Shown: positions 55,772-64,000, numbered from the stretch's first letter. The stretch: DNA of 64,000 nt from Beggiatoa leptomitoformis (GCF_001305575.3 NZ_CP012373.2:496001-560000); one strand, 5' to 3'. Notes: generated by a model not told the origin, from the sequence alone. Numbers and translations: made by a program.

Positions 55772-55784
55772 TAATCTTTTCTTC

Positions 55785-55850
55785 AAACCTGCTGAGCAAG
55801 TCCGCGCGATTTGCGCCCAGCGCGAACGCGCGGATTTGTTCGGCAGGTTT
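55785..55850. repeat. 66-bp imperfect palindrome
   Basis: Outer arms AAACCTGC/GCAGGTTT, inner GTCCGCGCG/CGCGCGGAT, GC-rich in an AT-rich setting. It marks the right edge of the phage remnant. Its composition suggests an inserted REP/MITE-like unit. Confidence 0.7.
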
Positions 55851-56020
55851 TCATTCCTCAAAAAACCGTGTAGCGTGTATCCAATTGGAAACACTTATTT
55901 TTCTGGGTTGTTCATCTTTTTTGCGCAGCTTTAATTCTTTTAATATGTCTTCTGATAATCACGGAAACAGCGGACAAATTCCCTGTAGTTGCCAATAGGG
56001 AATAAAGCAATAGGCATAAA

Positions 56021-56057
56021 AAAAACCTCAGCACTTTTTAAGTGTACTGAGGTTTTT
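56021..56057. terminator. Bidirectional terminator next to the CRISPR array
   Basis: Arms AAAAACCTCAG and CTGAGGTTTTT with an inner CACTT/AAGTG pairing. It ends two bases before the first CRISPR repeat, where a leader would be expected on one side. Confidence 0.8.
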
Positions 56058-56058
56058 C

Positions 56059-56295
56059 ATTTCAATCGCCTGCATTGGCGAGTAAGGCTGCAACTACCCA
56101 TCATTGATTGAAGACTTGGGGGGCGTTTCAATCGCCTGCATTGGCGAGTAAGGCTGCAACATGGAACAATTCCTTGAAGAACAAAACACCATGTTTCAAT
56201 CGCCTGCATTGGCGAGTAAGGCTGCAACAAGATGCTGATGTAGTGGGTTTTGTATATCGGTTTCAATCGCCTGCATTGGCGAGTAAGGCTGCAAC
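56059..56295. CRISPR. Orphan CRISPR array, 4 repeats, 3 spacers
   Basis: Repeats at 56059-56094, 56125-56160, 56193-56228 and 56260-56295, each 36 bp starting GTTTCAATCG and ending GGCTGCAAC; the first has A for the initial G. Inside the repeat TCGCC and GGCGA can pair around six bases. Spacers are 30, 32 and 31 bp, all different. No cas gene is in the window. The strong terminator abuts the variant first repeat, which suggests that this side is the old, trailing end and the leader lies to the right, in the AT-rich stretch after 56295; that orientation is inference. Confidence 0.92.
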
Positions 56296-56933
56296 CCCGA
56301 TGGTTAAAATAATCACATATTTTTCGCTGAGTTGCAAGCCATATTTTTCACTAAAAATTCGTTCAAAAAGTAGAACTCTTTTGCACACTTTTTGCATAGA
56401 TTTTTTATGTATTAAATCAATCATTTACAAGCAACCATTTTTCATAAATCTCCGCTTTTTCGATACCTCGAAAAGTAGAACTCTCTTCTTGATTTTAAAG
56501 GATTTCCTCTCATTTTATGGAAAATTGCTCAGTCGTGTTCAATTCAAAACGTACTTTAAAAATCGGTTTTTTCCTCTAAATCACGATTCCTTGCAATGTT
56601 CCTCATTAAAAGTTAGGTGTCAGCATTCCCTGTTAGATTATTCAGTTTTTTAATAAACCCACAGAACAAGAAAAAATCCACACAACACTTCCACCGATTA
56701 TAGCGAATAAACATCGTTTTTTCGGTCTTCAAATAGAAAAATCCAAAACCTTATTTTTATTCCCTCTGTTAAGCCGTTCGTCAAAGCTATAGCGACTCAA
56801 CACCTCAGACTATAAAAAATTTTCAATTATTTCAATAGCAAAATTAACCCGTGCTTGTCACCGAATAGACACAAAGAATTTATAAAATCAATAACGATTT
56901 TATTTAAATTTTTTTAATCTCGAGGAACTATTC
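56296..56933. other. AT-rich non-coding stretch right of the CRISPR array
   Basis: 638 bases without a convincing gene. AAAGTAGAACTCT occurs twice (about 56368 and 56474). At 56766-56805 TGTTAAGCCGTTCGTCAAAG resembles part of the 48.4-kb inverted-repeat arm. Could include a CRISPR leader. Confidence 0.5.
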
Positions 56934-58289
56934 ATGAGAGTAACTTTACTATTCGCGTTAAGTTTATTCAGTCATTTGCTATTGGCTGACAATGAAGTGT
57001 TATATAACACAGAAACAGGGGCTGTACATATCCCTAAATTACAAGTGGTTGGTGATGTATCAGGTACGTTATTCTCCATTGATATGCAAAATCTCACCGA
57101 TTTGAATTTTACGGTGACAAACGCAACGCTTTTAAGCGAAACCGCACCGCGTAATATTCAAGTGGGTGTGCGTCCCTTCTATTTAATTGAGGACATGGAG
57201 GCCAGCGCGTTAAAAATTAAATTGCAACAATGCAATGAAACCCCGTTAAAGAAAACTGAGTTTTCTATCGGTCATCGTGGGGCTGCGATGCAGTTCCCTG
57301 AACATACAAAAGAATCCTACGTTGCGGCTGCACGAATGGGTGCAGGTATTATCGAGTGTGATGCGACATTTACCAAAGATAAACAATTAGTGTGTCGTCA
57401 TTCTCAATGTGATTTACACACCACAACCAATATATTAGCGACACCGTTGGCGGCTAAATGTTCCGTTCCTTTCACCCCTGCGGATGTAGCGAATGGCACG
57501 CCTGCCAGCGCAACATGTTGTACCAGCGATATAACGTTAGAAGAGTTTAAATCCTTGTGTGGCAAAATGGATGCGAGCAATCCTAAAGCAACAACGGTTG
57601 CAGAATATTTAGGCGGTACTCCCGACTGGCGCACAGATTCATACGCGACGTGTGGCACTGTCATGACTCACGCGGAGAGCATTGCATTATTTAAACAATT
57701 AGGGGTAAAAATGACTCCTGAATTAAAAAGTGCGAGCGTAACCATGCCGTTTGAAGGCACTTATACGCAATCTCAATACGCACAGCAATTGATTGATGAA
57801 TATAAGGCAGCGGGTGTACCTGCTAGCCAAGTTTTTCCGCAATCTTTTAATTTAGCAGATATTTTATATTGGATAAAAAACGAACCTGATTTTGGACAAC
57901 AGGCGGTCTTTTTGGACGAGTTGGAAACAATGGACGGCGTAGATGCCTCAACGGCTCGTTTGCCTGAATTAGTTGCACAAGGTGTAAAAATTGTTGCTCC
58001 ACCCACTTGGATGTTGGTAACAACAGACAGTAATCAACAGATTATTCCCTCTGACTATGCAAAAAAAGCTAAAGCGTTGGGTTTAGACATTATCACATGG
58101 ACATTAGAACGCTCTGGTCCGTTAAAAACGGGCGGTGGTTGGTATTATCAATCTATCAATAATGTGATTAATAATGATGGTGATATGATGGTATTTCTGG
58201 ATGTTTTAGCCAAACAAGTCGGTATTCGTGGTATTTTCTCCGATTGGCCCGCAACCGTCACTTATTACGCAAATTGTATGGGTTTATAG
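56934..58289 (+). CDS. Secreted glycerophosphodiester phosphodiesterase
   Basis: 451 residues. Signal peptide [17 protein letters not shown], a short beta-rich extension, then the GDPD catalytic core: [38 protein letters not shown] and the second histidine in the same stretch. Metal-binding E and D positions appear present, and WTLERSGPL near the end fits the TIM barrel. It hydrolyses glycerophosphodiesters outside the inner membrane, providing glycerol phosphate and alcohols. Cysteines in the middle (KCSVPF, ATCCTSD, SLCGK) suggest disulfides. TCGAGGAAC ribosome-binding site. Confidence 0.9.
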   Translation: MRVTLLFALSLFSHLLLADNEVLYNTETGAVHIPKLQVVGDVSGTLFSIDMQNLTDLNFTVTNATLLSETAPRNIQVGVRPFYLIEDMEASALKIKLQQCNETPLKKTEFSIGHRGAAMQFPEHTKESYVAAARMGAGIIECDATFTKDKQLVCRHSQCDLHTTTNILATPLAAKCSVPFTPADVANGTPASATCCTSDITLEEFKSLCGKMDASNPKATTVAEYLGGTPDWRTDSYATCGTVMTHAESIALFKQLGVKMTPELKSASVTMPFEGTYTQSQYAQQLIDEYKAAGVPASQVFPQSFNLADILYWIKNEPDFGQQAVFLDELETMDGVDASTARLPELVAQGVKIVAPPTWMLVTTDSNQQIIPSDYAKKAKALGLDIITWTLERSGPLKTGGGWYYQSINNVINNDGDMMVFLDVLAKQVGIRGIFSDWPATVTYYANCMGL

Positions 58290-58295
58290 AAATCG

Positions 58296-58320
58296 CCCTG
58301 CTCTGAAAAAGCAGGGTTTT
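58296..58320 (+). terminator. Terminator after the GDPD gene
   Basis: Arms CCCTGCT and AGCAGGG followed by TTTT, 7 bases past the stop. Confidence 0.8.
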
Positions 58321-58486
58321 AGAACGATTATATTTTAAAATATCCGCAAAAATCCCCTTGCCTCCCTTTTTCTAAAGGGGGGTATTTGTTTTTCCTCCGC
58401 GCTGTATTCTTCATAATCTCCCATTGTCCGCTTGTCTGCAAAAGTGATAAATTCACAGCCTCACGAATAGCCATGATGGAAGAAAC

Positions 58487-59638
58487 ATGCGTATTGCAAT
58501 GGTCGCGGGGGAAATGTCGGGGGACATTCTTGGCGCGGGATTAATCAGGGCGTTACAAGTGCATTATCCCGATGCGCAGTTTGAGGGCATAGGCGGAGAA
58601 CAGATGATAAGCGCGGGCTTACACAGTTATTTCCCGCTAGAAACCTTATCCGTAATGGGTTTGGTGGAAGTCCTCAAACATTATCGTAGTATTAAACGCT
58701 GTTACAACCAGTTACGTGAAACTTGGTTAAACAATCCGCCTGATGTTTTTATCGGTATCGATGCCCCTGATTTTAATCTCCGCTTAGAATATGATTTAAA
58801 ACAAGCGCGTATTCCCACTGTGCATTATGTCAGCCCAACGGTATGGGCATGGCGACGTTATCGGGTGAAAAAAGTGATTAAATCCTGTGATTTAGTCTTA
58901 TCCATTTTCCCTTTTGAAGTCGATTTTTATCGTCCTTATCCTGTTAATGTGCAATTTGTTGGACATCCTCTTGCCGATGAAATGCCTTTAAAAGTCAATC
59001 AACAAGCAGCGCGTGAATGGTTAAAACTGCCTAAAGCAAGTGCCTATATTGCTTTATTACCCGGTAGCCGTCAGGGGGAAGTGCAAAAGTTGGGGACTAT
59101 CTTCTTGCAAACGGCGCAGTGGTTACAACAATATTATCCTGATTTACATTTTATTTTGCCGATAGCTAATGCACATTTACAACAGCTAGTCATGACACAA
59201 ATCACTCAAACTGCCCCGCATTTATCCATTACGTTAATCGACGGCAACGCCCGTGAGGCTATGGCAGCGGCGGATGTGGTGCTAACCGCATCGGGTACGG
59301 CAACCTTGGAAACACTATTAAGTAAACGCCCGATGGTTGTTGCGTATAAAGTTGCATTTTTAACTTATTTTTTATTTAAGCCATTGGTAAAAGTGCCGTA
59401 TTTTGCAATGGCGAATTTATTGGCTGATGAAGCCTTAGCCCCTGAATTTTTACAATATGCGGTAACACCTGCCAATTTAGGACAGGCGGTTAGTGGTTGG
59501 TTAGAACATCCCGCCGAGGTGTATGCCCTACAACAACGTTATACCCAAATCCACCAACAATTGCGTTGTAACGCCAGCGAGCAAGCCGCGCAAGCCATTG
59601 TTAATTTACTGTGTAATCTTTATGTCAACGAAACCTGA
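58487..59638 (+). CDS. lpxB: Lipid-A-disaccharide synthase
   Basis: 383 residues, standard LpxB length. MRIAMVAGEMSGDILGAGLI at the start, IGIDAPDFNLRLE, HYVSPTVWAWRRYRVKK and LPGSRQGEVQKL are family marks. It joins UDP-diacylglucosamine and lipid X in lipid A synthesis at the inner membrane. GGAAGAAAC precedes the ATG. The usual lpxD-fabZ-lpxA neighbours are absent. Its last 17 bases overlap the next gene. Confidence 0.96.
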   Translation: MRIAMVAGEMSGDILGAGLIRALQVHYPDAQFEGIGGEQMISAGLHSYFPLETLSVMGLVEVLKHYRSIKRCYNQLRETWLNNPPDVFIGIDAPDFNLRLEYDLKQARIPTVHYVSPTVWAWRRYRVKKVIKSCDLVLSIFPFEVDFYRPYPVNVQFVGHPLADEMPLKVNQQAAREWLKLPKASAYIALLPGSRQGEVQKLGTIFLQTAQWLQQYYPDLHFILPIANAHLQQLVMTQITQTAPHLSITLIDGNAREAMAAADVVLTASGTATLETLLSKRPMVVAYKVAFLTYFLFKPLVKVPYFAMANLLADEALAPEFLQYAVTPANLGQAVSGWLEHPAEVYALQQRYTQIHQQLRCNASEQAAQAIVNLLCNLYVNET

Positions 59639-60179
59639 AAAACCACGTTTTGCTTGGGCTTTTACTGGCTCAGGTCATTATTTAACCGAGTGTTTAACCC
59701 TTGCAAATCAATTACAAAATGTTGATTTTTTCTTCAGTAAAGCGGCGTATGAAGTCTTTCGCATTTATGAGCTAGAACACCATATCCATGCGTGGCAGGA
59801 ACAGCAGGGCGTGCGTATTTTCCGCGATACTGCCGCTAGCGCACCGCCCGTAGGCTTATTTTATCGGGGAGATTACCACACGTTAATCATTGCGCCCGCT
59901 ACATCGAACACGGTGGCTAAATGTGTCGTTGGTATTTCTGATACATTAGTCACGAACATTTTTGCACAGGCGGGCAAGTGCTTGATTCCCTCAATTGTTT
60001 TTGCTTGTGATACTGAGCCTGTGATGGAAACCCCAGCACCTGACCGTATTGTAAAAGTGTATCCACGTAAAATTGATTTAGAAAATACTGAGCGGTTGTG
60101 TGAATTTGAAAGAACAACGGTAGTGAAGAGTTTGGCAGATTTGGAACGAGTGATTAAGGTGCGCGAGGGAGAATTGTGA
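59622..60179 (+). CDS. Flavoprotein related to dihydromethanopterin reductase / archaeoflavoprotein
   Basis: 185 residues of the Flavoprotein (PF02441-like) fold. RFAWAFTGSGHYLTECLTLA at the start resembles archaeoflavoprotein and DmrB-type starts. The FMN-contacting LIIAPATSNTVAKCVVGISD and the CDTEPVMETPAPDR stretch are kept. Such proteins reduce dihydromethanopterin in the tetrahydromethanopterin pathway, which would tie it to mfnB and DUF447 at 17-18 kb. The ATG at 59622 overlaps lpxB by 17 bases, so expression is linked to lpxB; the functional link is unclear. Confidence 0.65.
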   Translation: MSTKPEKPRFAWAFTGSGHYLTECLTLANQLQNVDFFFSKAAYEVFRIYELEHHIHAWQEQQGVRIFRDTAASAPPVGLFYRGDYHTLIIAPATSNTVAKCVVGISDTLVTNIFAQAGKCLIPSIVFACDTEPVMETPAPDRIVKVYPRKIDLENTERLCEFERTTVVKSLADLERVIKVREGEL

Positions 60180-60216
60180 AGCGGTTTTTTGTAAAAACTT
60201 AAGCAGAATAAATAAG

Positions 60217-60245
60217 GGATAACACAGTTTCAAGCGGTGTTATCC
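60217..60245. terminator. Hairpin between converging genes
   Basis: Arms GGATAACAC and GTGTTATCC, 37 bases past the flavoprotein stop and just before the leftward Rpn remnant ends. No strong T-tract. Confidence 0.5.
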
Positions 60246-60260
60246 TCAATAGGTGAGATG

Positions 60261-60608
60261 TCAATGATTTGTCGAGTGTATAAGTTGCTGAAAAGTTGTT
60301 AAGGAATCAATAATAACAGCTTGTCGCATTAAATCTTCTAACTGTGTTATTTCATGAATATCATTAATGGCTTGTTGCAAAACGGGAGAGACTTTACCAA
60401 ATCGCATGGTTAAAACAGCCAGCATCGCATTTTTAATGCCTGTCGCTTGACCTTCCATCAACCCTTGTTCTCTACCTTGTTCTCTGCCTTCTTCTCTACC
60501 TTGTTGAATTCCCTTTAGAAGACCTTCTTGCATCCCAGCCTGCATTCCAGCTTGCATTCCTTTCTGAACGCCTTCTTCATACCATATTGCTACACGTTCC
60601 GCTAACAT
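60261..60608 (-). pseudogene. Duplicated C-terminal piece of the Rpn-family gene
   Basis: 115 codons identical in plan to the C-terminus of the gene at 60665: MLAERVAIWYEEGVQKG, a GxQxGREEGREQG repeat and the tail MLAVLTMRFGKVSPVLQQAI. The number of repeat units differs. It lacks the nuclease domain, so it is probably a relic, though it starts at an ATG with TCTCCTGT-complement (ACAGGAGATAAATGTC) in front and could be translated. Confidence 0.8.
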
Positions 60609-61072
60609 GACATTTATCTCCTGTAAATCTATTAGCTTCGGTAATTCTGTATTGGGTAAGTAGTTTAGTGATTTGTCGAGTGTATAAGTTGCTGAAAAGT
60701 TGTTAAGGAATCAATAATAACAGCTTGTCGCATTAAATCTTCTAGCTGTGTTATTTCATGAACATCATTAATGGCTTGTTGCAAAACGGGAGAGACTTTA
60801 CCAAACCGCATGGTTAAAACAGCCAGCATCGCATTTTTAATGCCTGTCGCTTGACCTTCCATCAATCCTTGTTCTCTACCTTGTTCTCTGCCTTCTTCTC
60901 TGCCTTGTTCTCTGCCTTCTTCTCTACCTTGTTGAATTCCCTTTAGAAGACCTTCTTGCATCCCAGCCTGCATTCCTTTCTGAACGCCTTCTTCATACCA
61001 TATTGCTACACGTTCCGCTAACATGACATTTATCTCCTGTAAATCTATTAGCTTCGGTAATTCTGTATTGGG
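60266..61072 (-). repeat. Tandem duplication of about 400 bp
   Basis: 60266-60658 and 60670-61072 are near-identical copies, offset by 404 bases (both begin GATTTGTCGAGTGTATAAG). Differences are a few substitutions and the number of repeats coding GREEGREQ. Confidence 0.88.
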
Positions 61073-61732
61073 TAAATGATGCGGTAAATAGACCCGATTC
61101 AACCACACGGCAAAAGCTTGTCTTATCCCCATTTGTTCAGGTTCTTTAAGCCATTGTAACAAGGCTTCTAATACCGCTATAACTTCTTCTTTATTCCGTG
61201 CTTTTTCTATCCGAAATAAGGCGGCAACAAGGTTGTGTAAACGGGATAATTCAGTGGTGCTATAAGCTCCCTCATCAATTAGTAAATAGTGTAGCTGGGG
61301 TTGATAGTTTTGTAAGGGGGAGGGTTCTATCAGGTCTTGCACATTGACTGGCGCAGTCCAGCGACGATTACCGTTGTACAGAACGATGGGTAATACAGGG
61401 GGGAGTTTGTCTGTGGTCAGACCTGCTTTAATAAGGTCTTGATAAAGTAAGCCAATATAAACCATCAGACGAATTGCCATGTAGTTATCTACACTGGATT
61501 GGAATTCGAGGAGAATGTAAACGTAGAGCCATTTGTTTTGCCAACGAATACGCCAAATCACGTCATTATCCCGACTGCGTAAATCGTCGCTGATAAATTG
61601 TCCGCTGACTTTTTCTAGTGTGGTGAAGTCTAATTCAGCAACCCATGTTTCATGGACAAAGCCTTGTAAAAGGTCTTTAACCATTTCGGGGTGGGAGAAA
61701 AAACGTTTGTAACTGGGGTCATGGTCGGGCAT
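60665..61732 (-). CDS. Rpn-family recombination-promoting nuclease/putative transposase
   Basis: 355 residues. The start MPDHDPSYKRFFSHPEMVKD and the PD-(D/E)xK-type core DNDVIWRIRWQNKWLYVYIL followed by LLEFQSSVDNYMAIRLMVYI match Rpn (YhgA-like) proteins, DNA endonucleases that stimulate RecA-independent recombination. From about residue 235 on, the low-complexity repeat EEGREQGREEGREQG varies in number against the adjacent duplicate. Stands alone. Confidence 0.88.
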   Translation of the reverse strand: MPDHDPSYKRFFSHPEMVKDLLQGFVHETWVAELDFTTLEKVSGQFISDDLRSRDNDVIWRIRWQNKWLYVYILLEFQSSVDNYMAIRLMVYIGLLYQDLIKAGLTTDKLPPVLPIVLYNGNRRWTAPVNVQDLIEPSPLQNYQPQLHYLLIDEGAYSTTELSRLHNLVAALFRIEKARNKEEVIAVLEALLQWLKEPEQMGIRQAFAVWLNRVYLPHHLPNTELPKLIDLQEINVMLAERVAIWYEEGVQKGMQAGMQEGLLKGIQQGREEGREQGREEGREQGREQGLMEGQATGIKNAMLAVLTMRFGKVSPVLQQAINDVHEITQLEDLMRQAVIIDSLTTFQQLIHSTNH

Positions 61733-61746
61733 GGTGTCAAGAGGTT

Positions 61747-61766
61747 CTCCCCCGTTTTTGGGGGAG
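61747..61766. terminator. Possible hairpin between ribH and the Rpn gene
   Basis: Perfect arms CTCCCCC and GGGGGAG around GTTTTT. No T-tract follows in the ribH direction, so termination is uncertain. Confidence 0.4.
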
Positions 61767-61799
61767 TTTGCAGAATTTAGATGGATTTTAACGGTAGCA

Positions 61800-62270
61800 C
61801 TACAGTTGTTTTAATAAACTTACCATTTCTAATGCGGACAAGGCGGCTTCTGCACCTTTGTTTCCTGCCTTAGTACCAGCTCGTTCAATAGCTTGTTCAA
61901 TACTATCAACTGTTAAAACACCAAAAGCAATGGGAATGTCGTGTTGTAATGCAACGGTTGCAATACCTTTGGTACATTCACCCGCAACGTAGTCAAAATG
62001 AGGTGTACCCCCGCGAATGACTGCACCAAGGGCAATAATGGCATCGTATTTTTTACTTGCCGCTAGACGTTGCACAATCAGTGGAATTTCATACGCACCG
62101 GGGACTTTGGCTACGGTGATATTTGTTGCGTCAACCCCATGCCGTTTTAAAACATCTAATGCGCCTTCTAGTAAACTGTCCACAATAAATGCGTTAAAAC
62201 GCCCCACAGCAATTGCATAGCGGGCATTACATGCTGTGAAATCGCCTTCTAATAAGGTGTAGGCTGTCAT
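61800..62270 (-). CDS. ribH: 6,7-dimethyl-8-ribityllumazine synthase
   Basis: 156 residues, the normal length. [35 protein letters not shown] and [20 protein letters not shown] are characteristic; the last carries the phosphate-binding and catalytic region. It condenses the RibB product with the pyrimidine to form lumazine, the riboflavin precursor. It overlaps the ribB stop by four bases. Confidence 0.96.
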   Translation of the reverse strand: MTAYTLLEGDFTACNARYAIAVGRFNAFIVDSLLEGALDVLKRHGVDATNITVAKVPGAYEIPLIVQRLAASKKYDAIIALGAVIRGGTPHFDYVAGECTKGIATVALQHDIPIAFGVLTVDSIEQAIERAGTKAGNKGAEAALSALEMVSLLKQL

Positions 62271-63394
62271 GAGTGGCTTGTTCCTTCTTGATTAATATAG
62301 TCAACAATTTGTAATCCAAACCCTGAAATACCGTGCATTTTTTTGGGTGCGCTAAGAACGCGCATTTTTCGTACACCTAAATCTGCCAGAATTTGCGCGC
62401 CTAAACCATAGGTTCGTAAATCATCGGTTGATGGTTGGGCGGGTAGGTTTTCGCCTAATTCGCGTTTGTGATTGTCTTGAATGGCTTTGATAATACTTTT
62501 TGCATTAGTGGTTTGTTGCAGGATAACAACTATACCTGTTTCTTCCGCTGCAATCCGTTGAAGCGCGTCGCGTAAAGGCCAGCCACATTCTTTTTGGGTG
62601 CTAAAGGTTAAATCGCAGAGGATATTGGTGATATGTACCCGCACGAGTGTTGGCTCTTCTGCTTTGGGTGTTCCTTTAACCAGTGCAAAATGGAGTGTGC
62701 CATCAATGGAGTCTTGGTAGGCTTCTAATTGAAATTCGCCAAACTCTGTGGGTAAACGACAATGGGCAACTTTTTCGACGGTTTTTTCGTTAGCAAGGCG
62801 AAATTGAATTAAGGCAGCAACTGTACCAATTTTCAGATTATGTTGTTTTGCAAATAATTCGAGGTCTGGACGACGTGCCATTGACCCATCTTCATTTAAG
62901 ATTTCTACCAGTACGGAAGCGGGTTCTAATCCTGCTAAACGGGCTAAATCGCAACCTGCTTCGGTATGTCCTGCGCGTCGTAATACGCCTCCCGGTTGCG
63001 CCATGAGGGGAAATATATGACCGGGTTGTACAAGGTCGGTAGGGGTTGCATGGGGTGCAACAGCCGCTTGAATCGTTACTGCACGGTCTGCCGCAGAAAT
63101 GCCTGTTGTCACACCGTGTGCAGCTTCAATAGAAACGGTAAAGTTAGTACCGTGTGGCGTGCGGTTGTCACTGACCATTAAGGGGAGTTGTAGTTGCTTA
63201 CAGCGTTCTTCAGTGAGTGGTAAGCAAATGAGACCACGTCCATAGCGTGCCATAAAATTAATGTCTTCAGCACGAACTTTTTCAGCCGCCATAATTAGAT
63301 CGCCTTCATTCTCACGATCTTCATCATCCATGAGGATGACCATTTTTCCTTGACGAATATCGTCTATGAGTTCTTCTATGGTATTTAAGGACAT
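62267..63394 (-). CDS. ribB: 3,4-dihydroxy-2-butanone-4-phosphate synthase with degenerate GTP cyclohydrolase II-like domain
   Basis: 375 residues. The N-terminal RibB domain is intact ([41 protein letters not shown]). The C-terminal half follows the RibA fold ([20 protein letters not shown]) but the zinc cysteines and the GDxxxSxxCDC-type motif of active GTP cyclohydrolase II are missing; instead it reads [20 protein letters not shown]. It is therefore the RibBX type, and another RibA must act. The ATG at 63394 is the family start, though no clear ribosome-binding site is seen. Confidence 0.92.
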   Translation of the reverse strand: MSLNTIEELIDDIRQGKMVILMDDEDRENEGDLIMAAEKVRAEDINFMARYGRGLICLPLTEERCKQLQLPLMVSDNRTPHGTNFTVSIEAAHGVTTGISAADRAVTIQAAVAPHATPTDLVQPGHIFPLMAQPGGVLRRAGHTEAGCDLARLAGLEPASVLVEILNEDGSMARRPDLELFAKQHNLKIGTVAALIQFRLANEKTVEKVAHCRLPTEFGEFQLEAYQDSIDGTLHFALVKGTPKAEEPTLVRVHITNILCDLTFSTQKECGWPLRDALQRIAAEETGIVVILQQTTNAKSIIKAIQDNHKRELGENLPAQPSTDDLRTYGLGAQILADLGVRKMRVLSAPKKMHGISGFGLQIVDYINQEGTSHS

Positions 63395-63767
63395 ATTAAC
63401 TGTAGGTGGAGTCAAACGACTACTAAAGGAGGAGGGGAGGGAAATTTATTTAAATCGCAATTATAGCATTGACAATGCTAGGTCGGTGCGAATTTATTCC
63501 CCCAGTATGTTTGGGGCATGTTACTCAATAATAAATGATGTGGTCGTTAGAATAGGGATAGAACTTATCTTTATACTTCTGCAAGAAGTTTACTGTGTTT
63601 TGAATGCGGCGATTAAATTCGCATTTATTTCCAAATAAGAAACAAAAATAAGTATTAATTAGTTAGTAACGCATGATTTATTCTATCTTTTCTAAAAATG
63701 ATTTTTATTTTTAGGTTATCATATTTATTGATTGTTTTAATCTGGTCGTTACAACGAGATATAGCCG
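63395..63767. other. Divergent intergenic region upstream of ribB
   Basis: 373 bases. TATAAT on the minus strand (63465-63460) could be the ribB -10 box. No FMN riboswitch core was recognised. Partial copies of the dispersed TGCGAATTTATTCGCA palindrome lie at about 63487 and 63609. Confidence 0.5.
63464..63480. promoter_or_regulatory. 17-bp palindrome at the ribB promoter
   Basis: TAGCATTG-A-CAATGCTA, perfect arms, starting at the presumed ribB -10 box. A repressor bound here would block the promoter. The binding protein is unknown. Confidence 0.5.
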
Positions 63768-64000
63768 ATGCCAAATAAAGAATTTCATCACGCCAATTTT
63801 TTTACGACGTGTAAAACCTTGTTATGTGTTATTGGATTTGATGGTGGACTGAGACAGTTCAATCTCGCCTGGGAAACTGAACTGCATTATTCAACCAAAG
63901 AGCTAAGTGAATTTCTTTATCTGGATTTGATTCATCCAGAAGATAAAAGTATTACTAAAAATTATATAGATAAATTAATTACAGGTGCAGAATCTGCCGT
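63768..64000 (+). CDS. PAS-domain protein, N-terminal part, runs off the window
   Basis: 77 codons visible, starting MPNKEFHHANFF. GFDGGLRQFNLAWETEL, then FLYLDLIHPEDKSIT is the PAS fold's standard first half. It could be a sensor kinase or a GGDEF/EAL protein; the output domain is outside the window. Start chosen as the first ATG of the frame, without a clear ribosome-binding site. Confidence 0.7.
   Translation, partial: MPNKEFHHANFFTTCKTLLCVIGFDGGLRQFNLAWETELHYSTKELSEFLYLDLIHPEDKSITKNYIDKLITGAESA

Larger units (their letters stand above)
42239..55772. mobile_element. Integrated filamentous-phage-like island with a decayed second copy
   Basis: An accessory block bounded on the left by tRNA-Pro. 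From left it holds integrase, PrimPol-helicase, small early genes, a divergent repressor switch, HicBA, an inverted-repeat region, and a Zot/DUF2523/minor-coat block. From 53656 a second switch-HicBA set follows, with broken remnants of the same structural genes. Small tightly packed genes with four-base and one-base overlaps are phage-like. No copy of the tRNA-Pro 3' end was found on the right, so the right border is approximate, set where similarity to the first copy stops. Confidence 0.8.

Noticed and set aside
56095-56259. CRISPR spacers as targets within the neighbouring phage
   Set aside because: Both strands of the three spacers were compared by eye with the phage genes and no matching stretch was noticed. 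A proper search is still needed.
56108-56653. 181-codon rightward frame across the CRISPR array
   Set aside because: Its first 60 codons are translated repeats and spacers, and the rest has no family features. It is an accidental frame.
63395-63767. FMN riboswitch in front of ribB
   Set aside because: The conserved FMN-aptamer core segments were not recognisable in the 373 bases.

Overview
The window looks like a chromosomal stretch of an AT-rich gammaproteobacterium. Protein flavour (RsmJ, RlmD, UbiA, IspB, LpxB, ExeA), a molybdate and methanofuran/methanopterin-type gene set, and many short dispersed palindromes suggest a filamentous sulfur bacterium of the Beggiatoa/Thiotrichales type. 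That assignment is inference from protein character, not from a marker gene.

1-15 kb holds housekeeping genes: a cut-off class I aminotransferase, gap, a PIN-type toxin-antitoxin pair, tkt and pyrE. These are followed by a hybrid sensor kinase overlapping ubiA and a secreted trypsin-like protease, then a YdbH/AsmA-like envelope protein, a glycosyltransferase and a CPA2 antiporter. 15.3-18.4 kb is a one-directional block: ModE regulator, di-Mop molbindin, a DUF447 protein and an MfnB-like synthase, behind an AT-rich region with a good ModE operator candidate. A tRNA cluster (Gly, Cys, Leu) follows, and the tRNA-Leu(UAA) is split by a 217-nt group I intron. 19-42 kb is again mostly core: exeA, rlmD, rsmJ, lipoproteins, a YgiQ radical SAM protein, an OmpA-like lipoprotein pair, trpA with a fused trpF-trpB, two acyl-CoA dehydrogenases, envelope proteins, two Fur-box-preceded small genes, an NtrC-type regulator and ispB.

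42.2-55.8 kb is an accessory island next to tRNA-Pro(CGG). It contains a nearly complete integrated element: tyrosine integrase, a PrimPol-helicase in place of a rolling-circle initiator, a Ner-like/CI-like divergent switch, HicB-HicA, a non-coding region with roughly 70-bp inverted repeats, and a filamentous-phage morphogenesis block (Zot, DUF2523, minor coat). A second, decayed copy lies beside it. The two copies share most sequence but carry different repressor DNA-binding domains and operators whose half-site spacing differs by 1 bp, which looks like an exchanged immunity region. An IS5-family element and two palindromic elements have damaged the island.

56.0-56.3 kb is an orphan four-repeat CRISPR array behind a strong terminator, with no cas genes in the window. 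The right flank (57-64 kb) is core: a secreted GDPD phosphodiesterase, lpxB overlapping a DmrB-like flavoprotein, an Rpn-family nuclease whose 3' end is duplicated in tandem, ribH with a ribB lacking the GTP cyclohydrolase II metal site, and the start of a PAS protein running off the edge.

The best candidates for something unusual are the filamentous-phage-like island with PrimPol replication and HicBA next to its switch, the repressor/operator swap between its two copies, and the intron-bearing tRNA-Leu. Everything here was read by eye: no database search, alignment or folding program was run.
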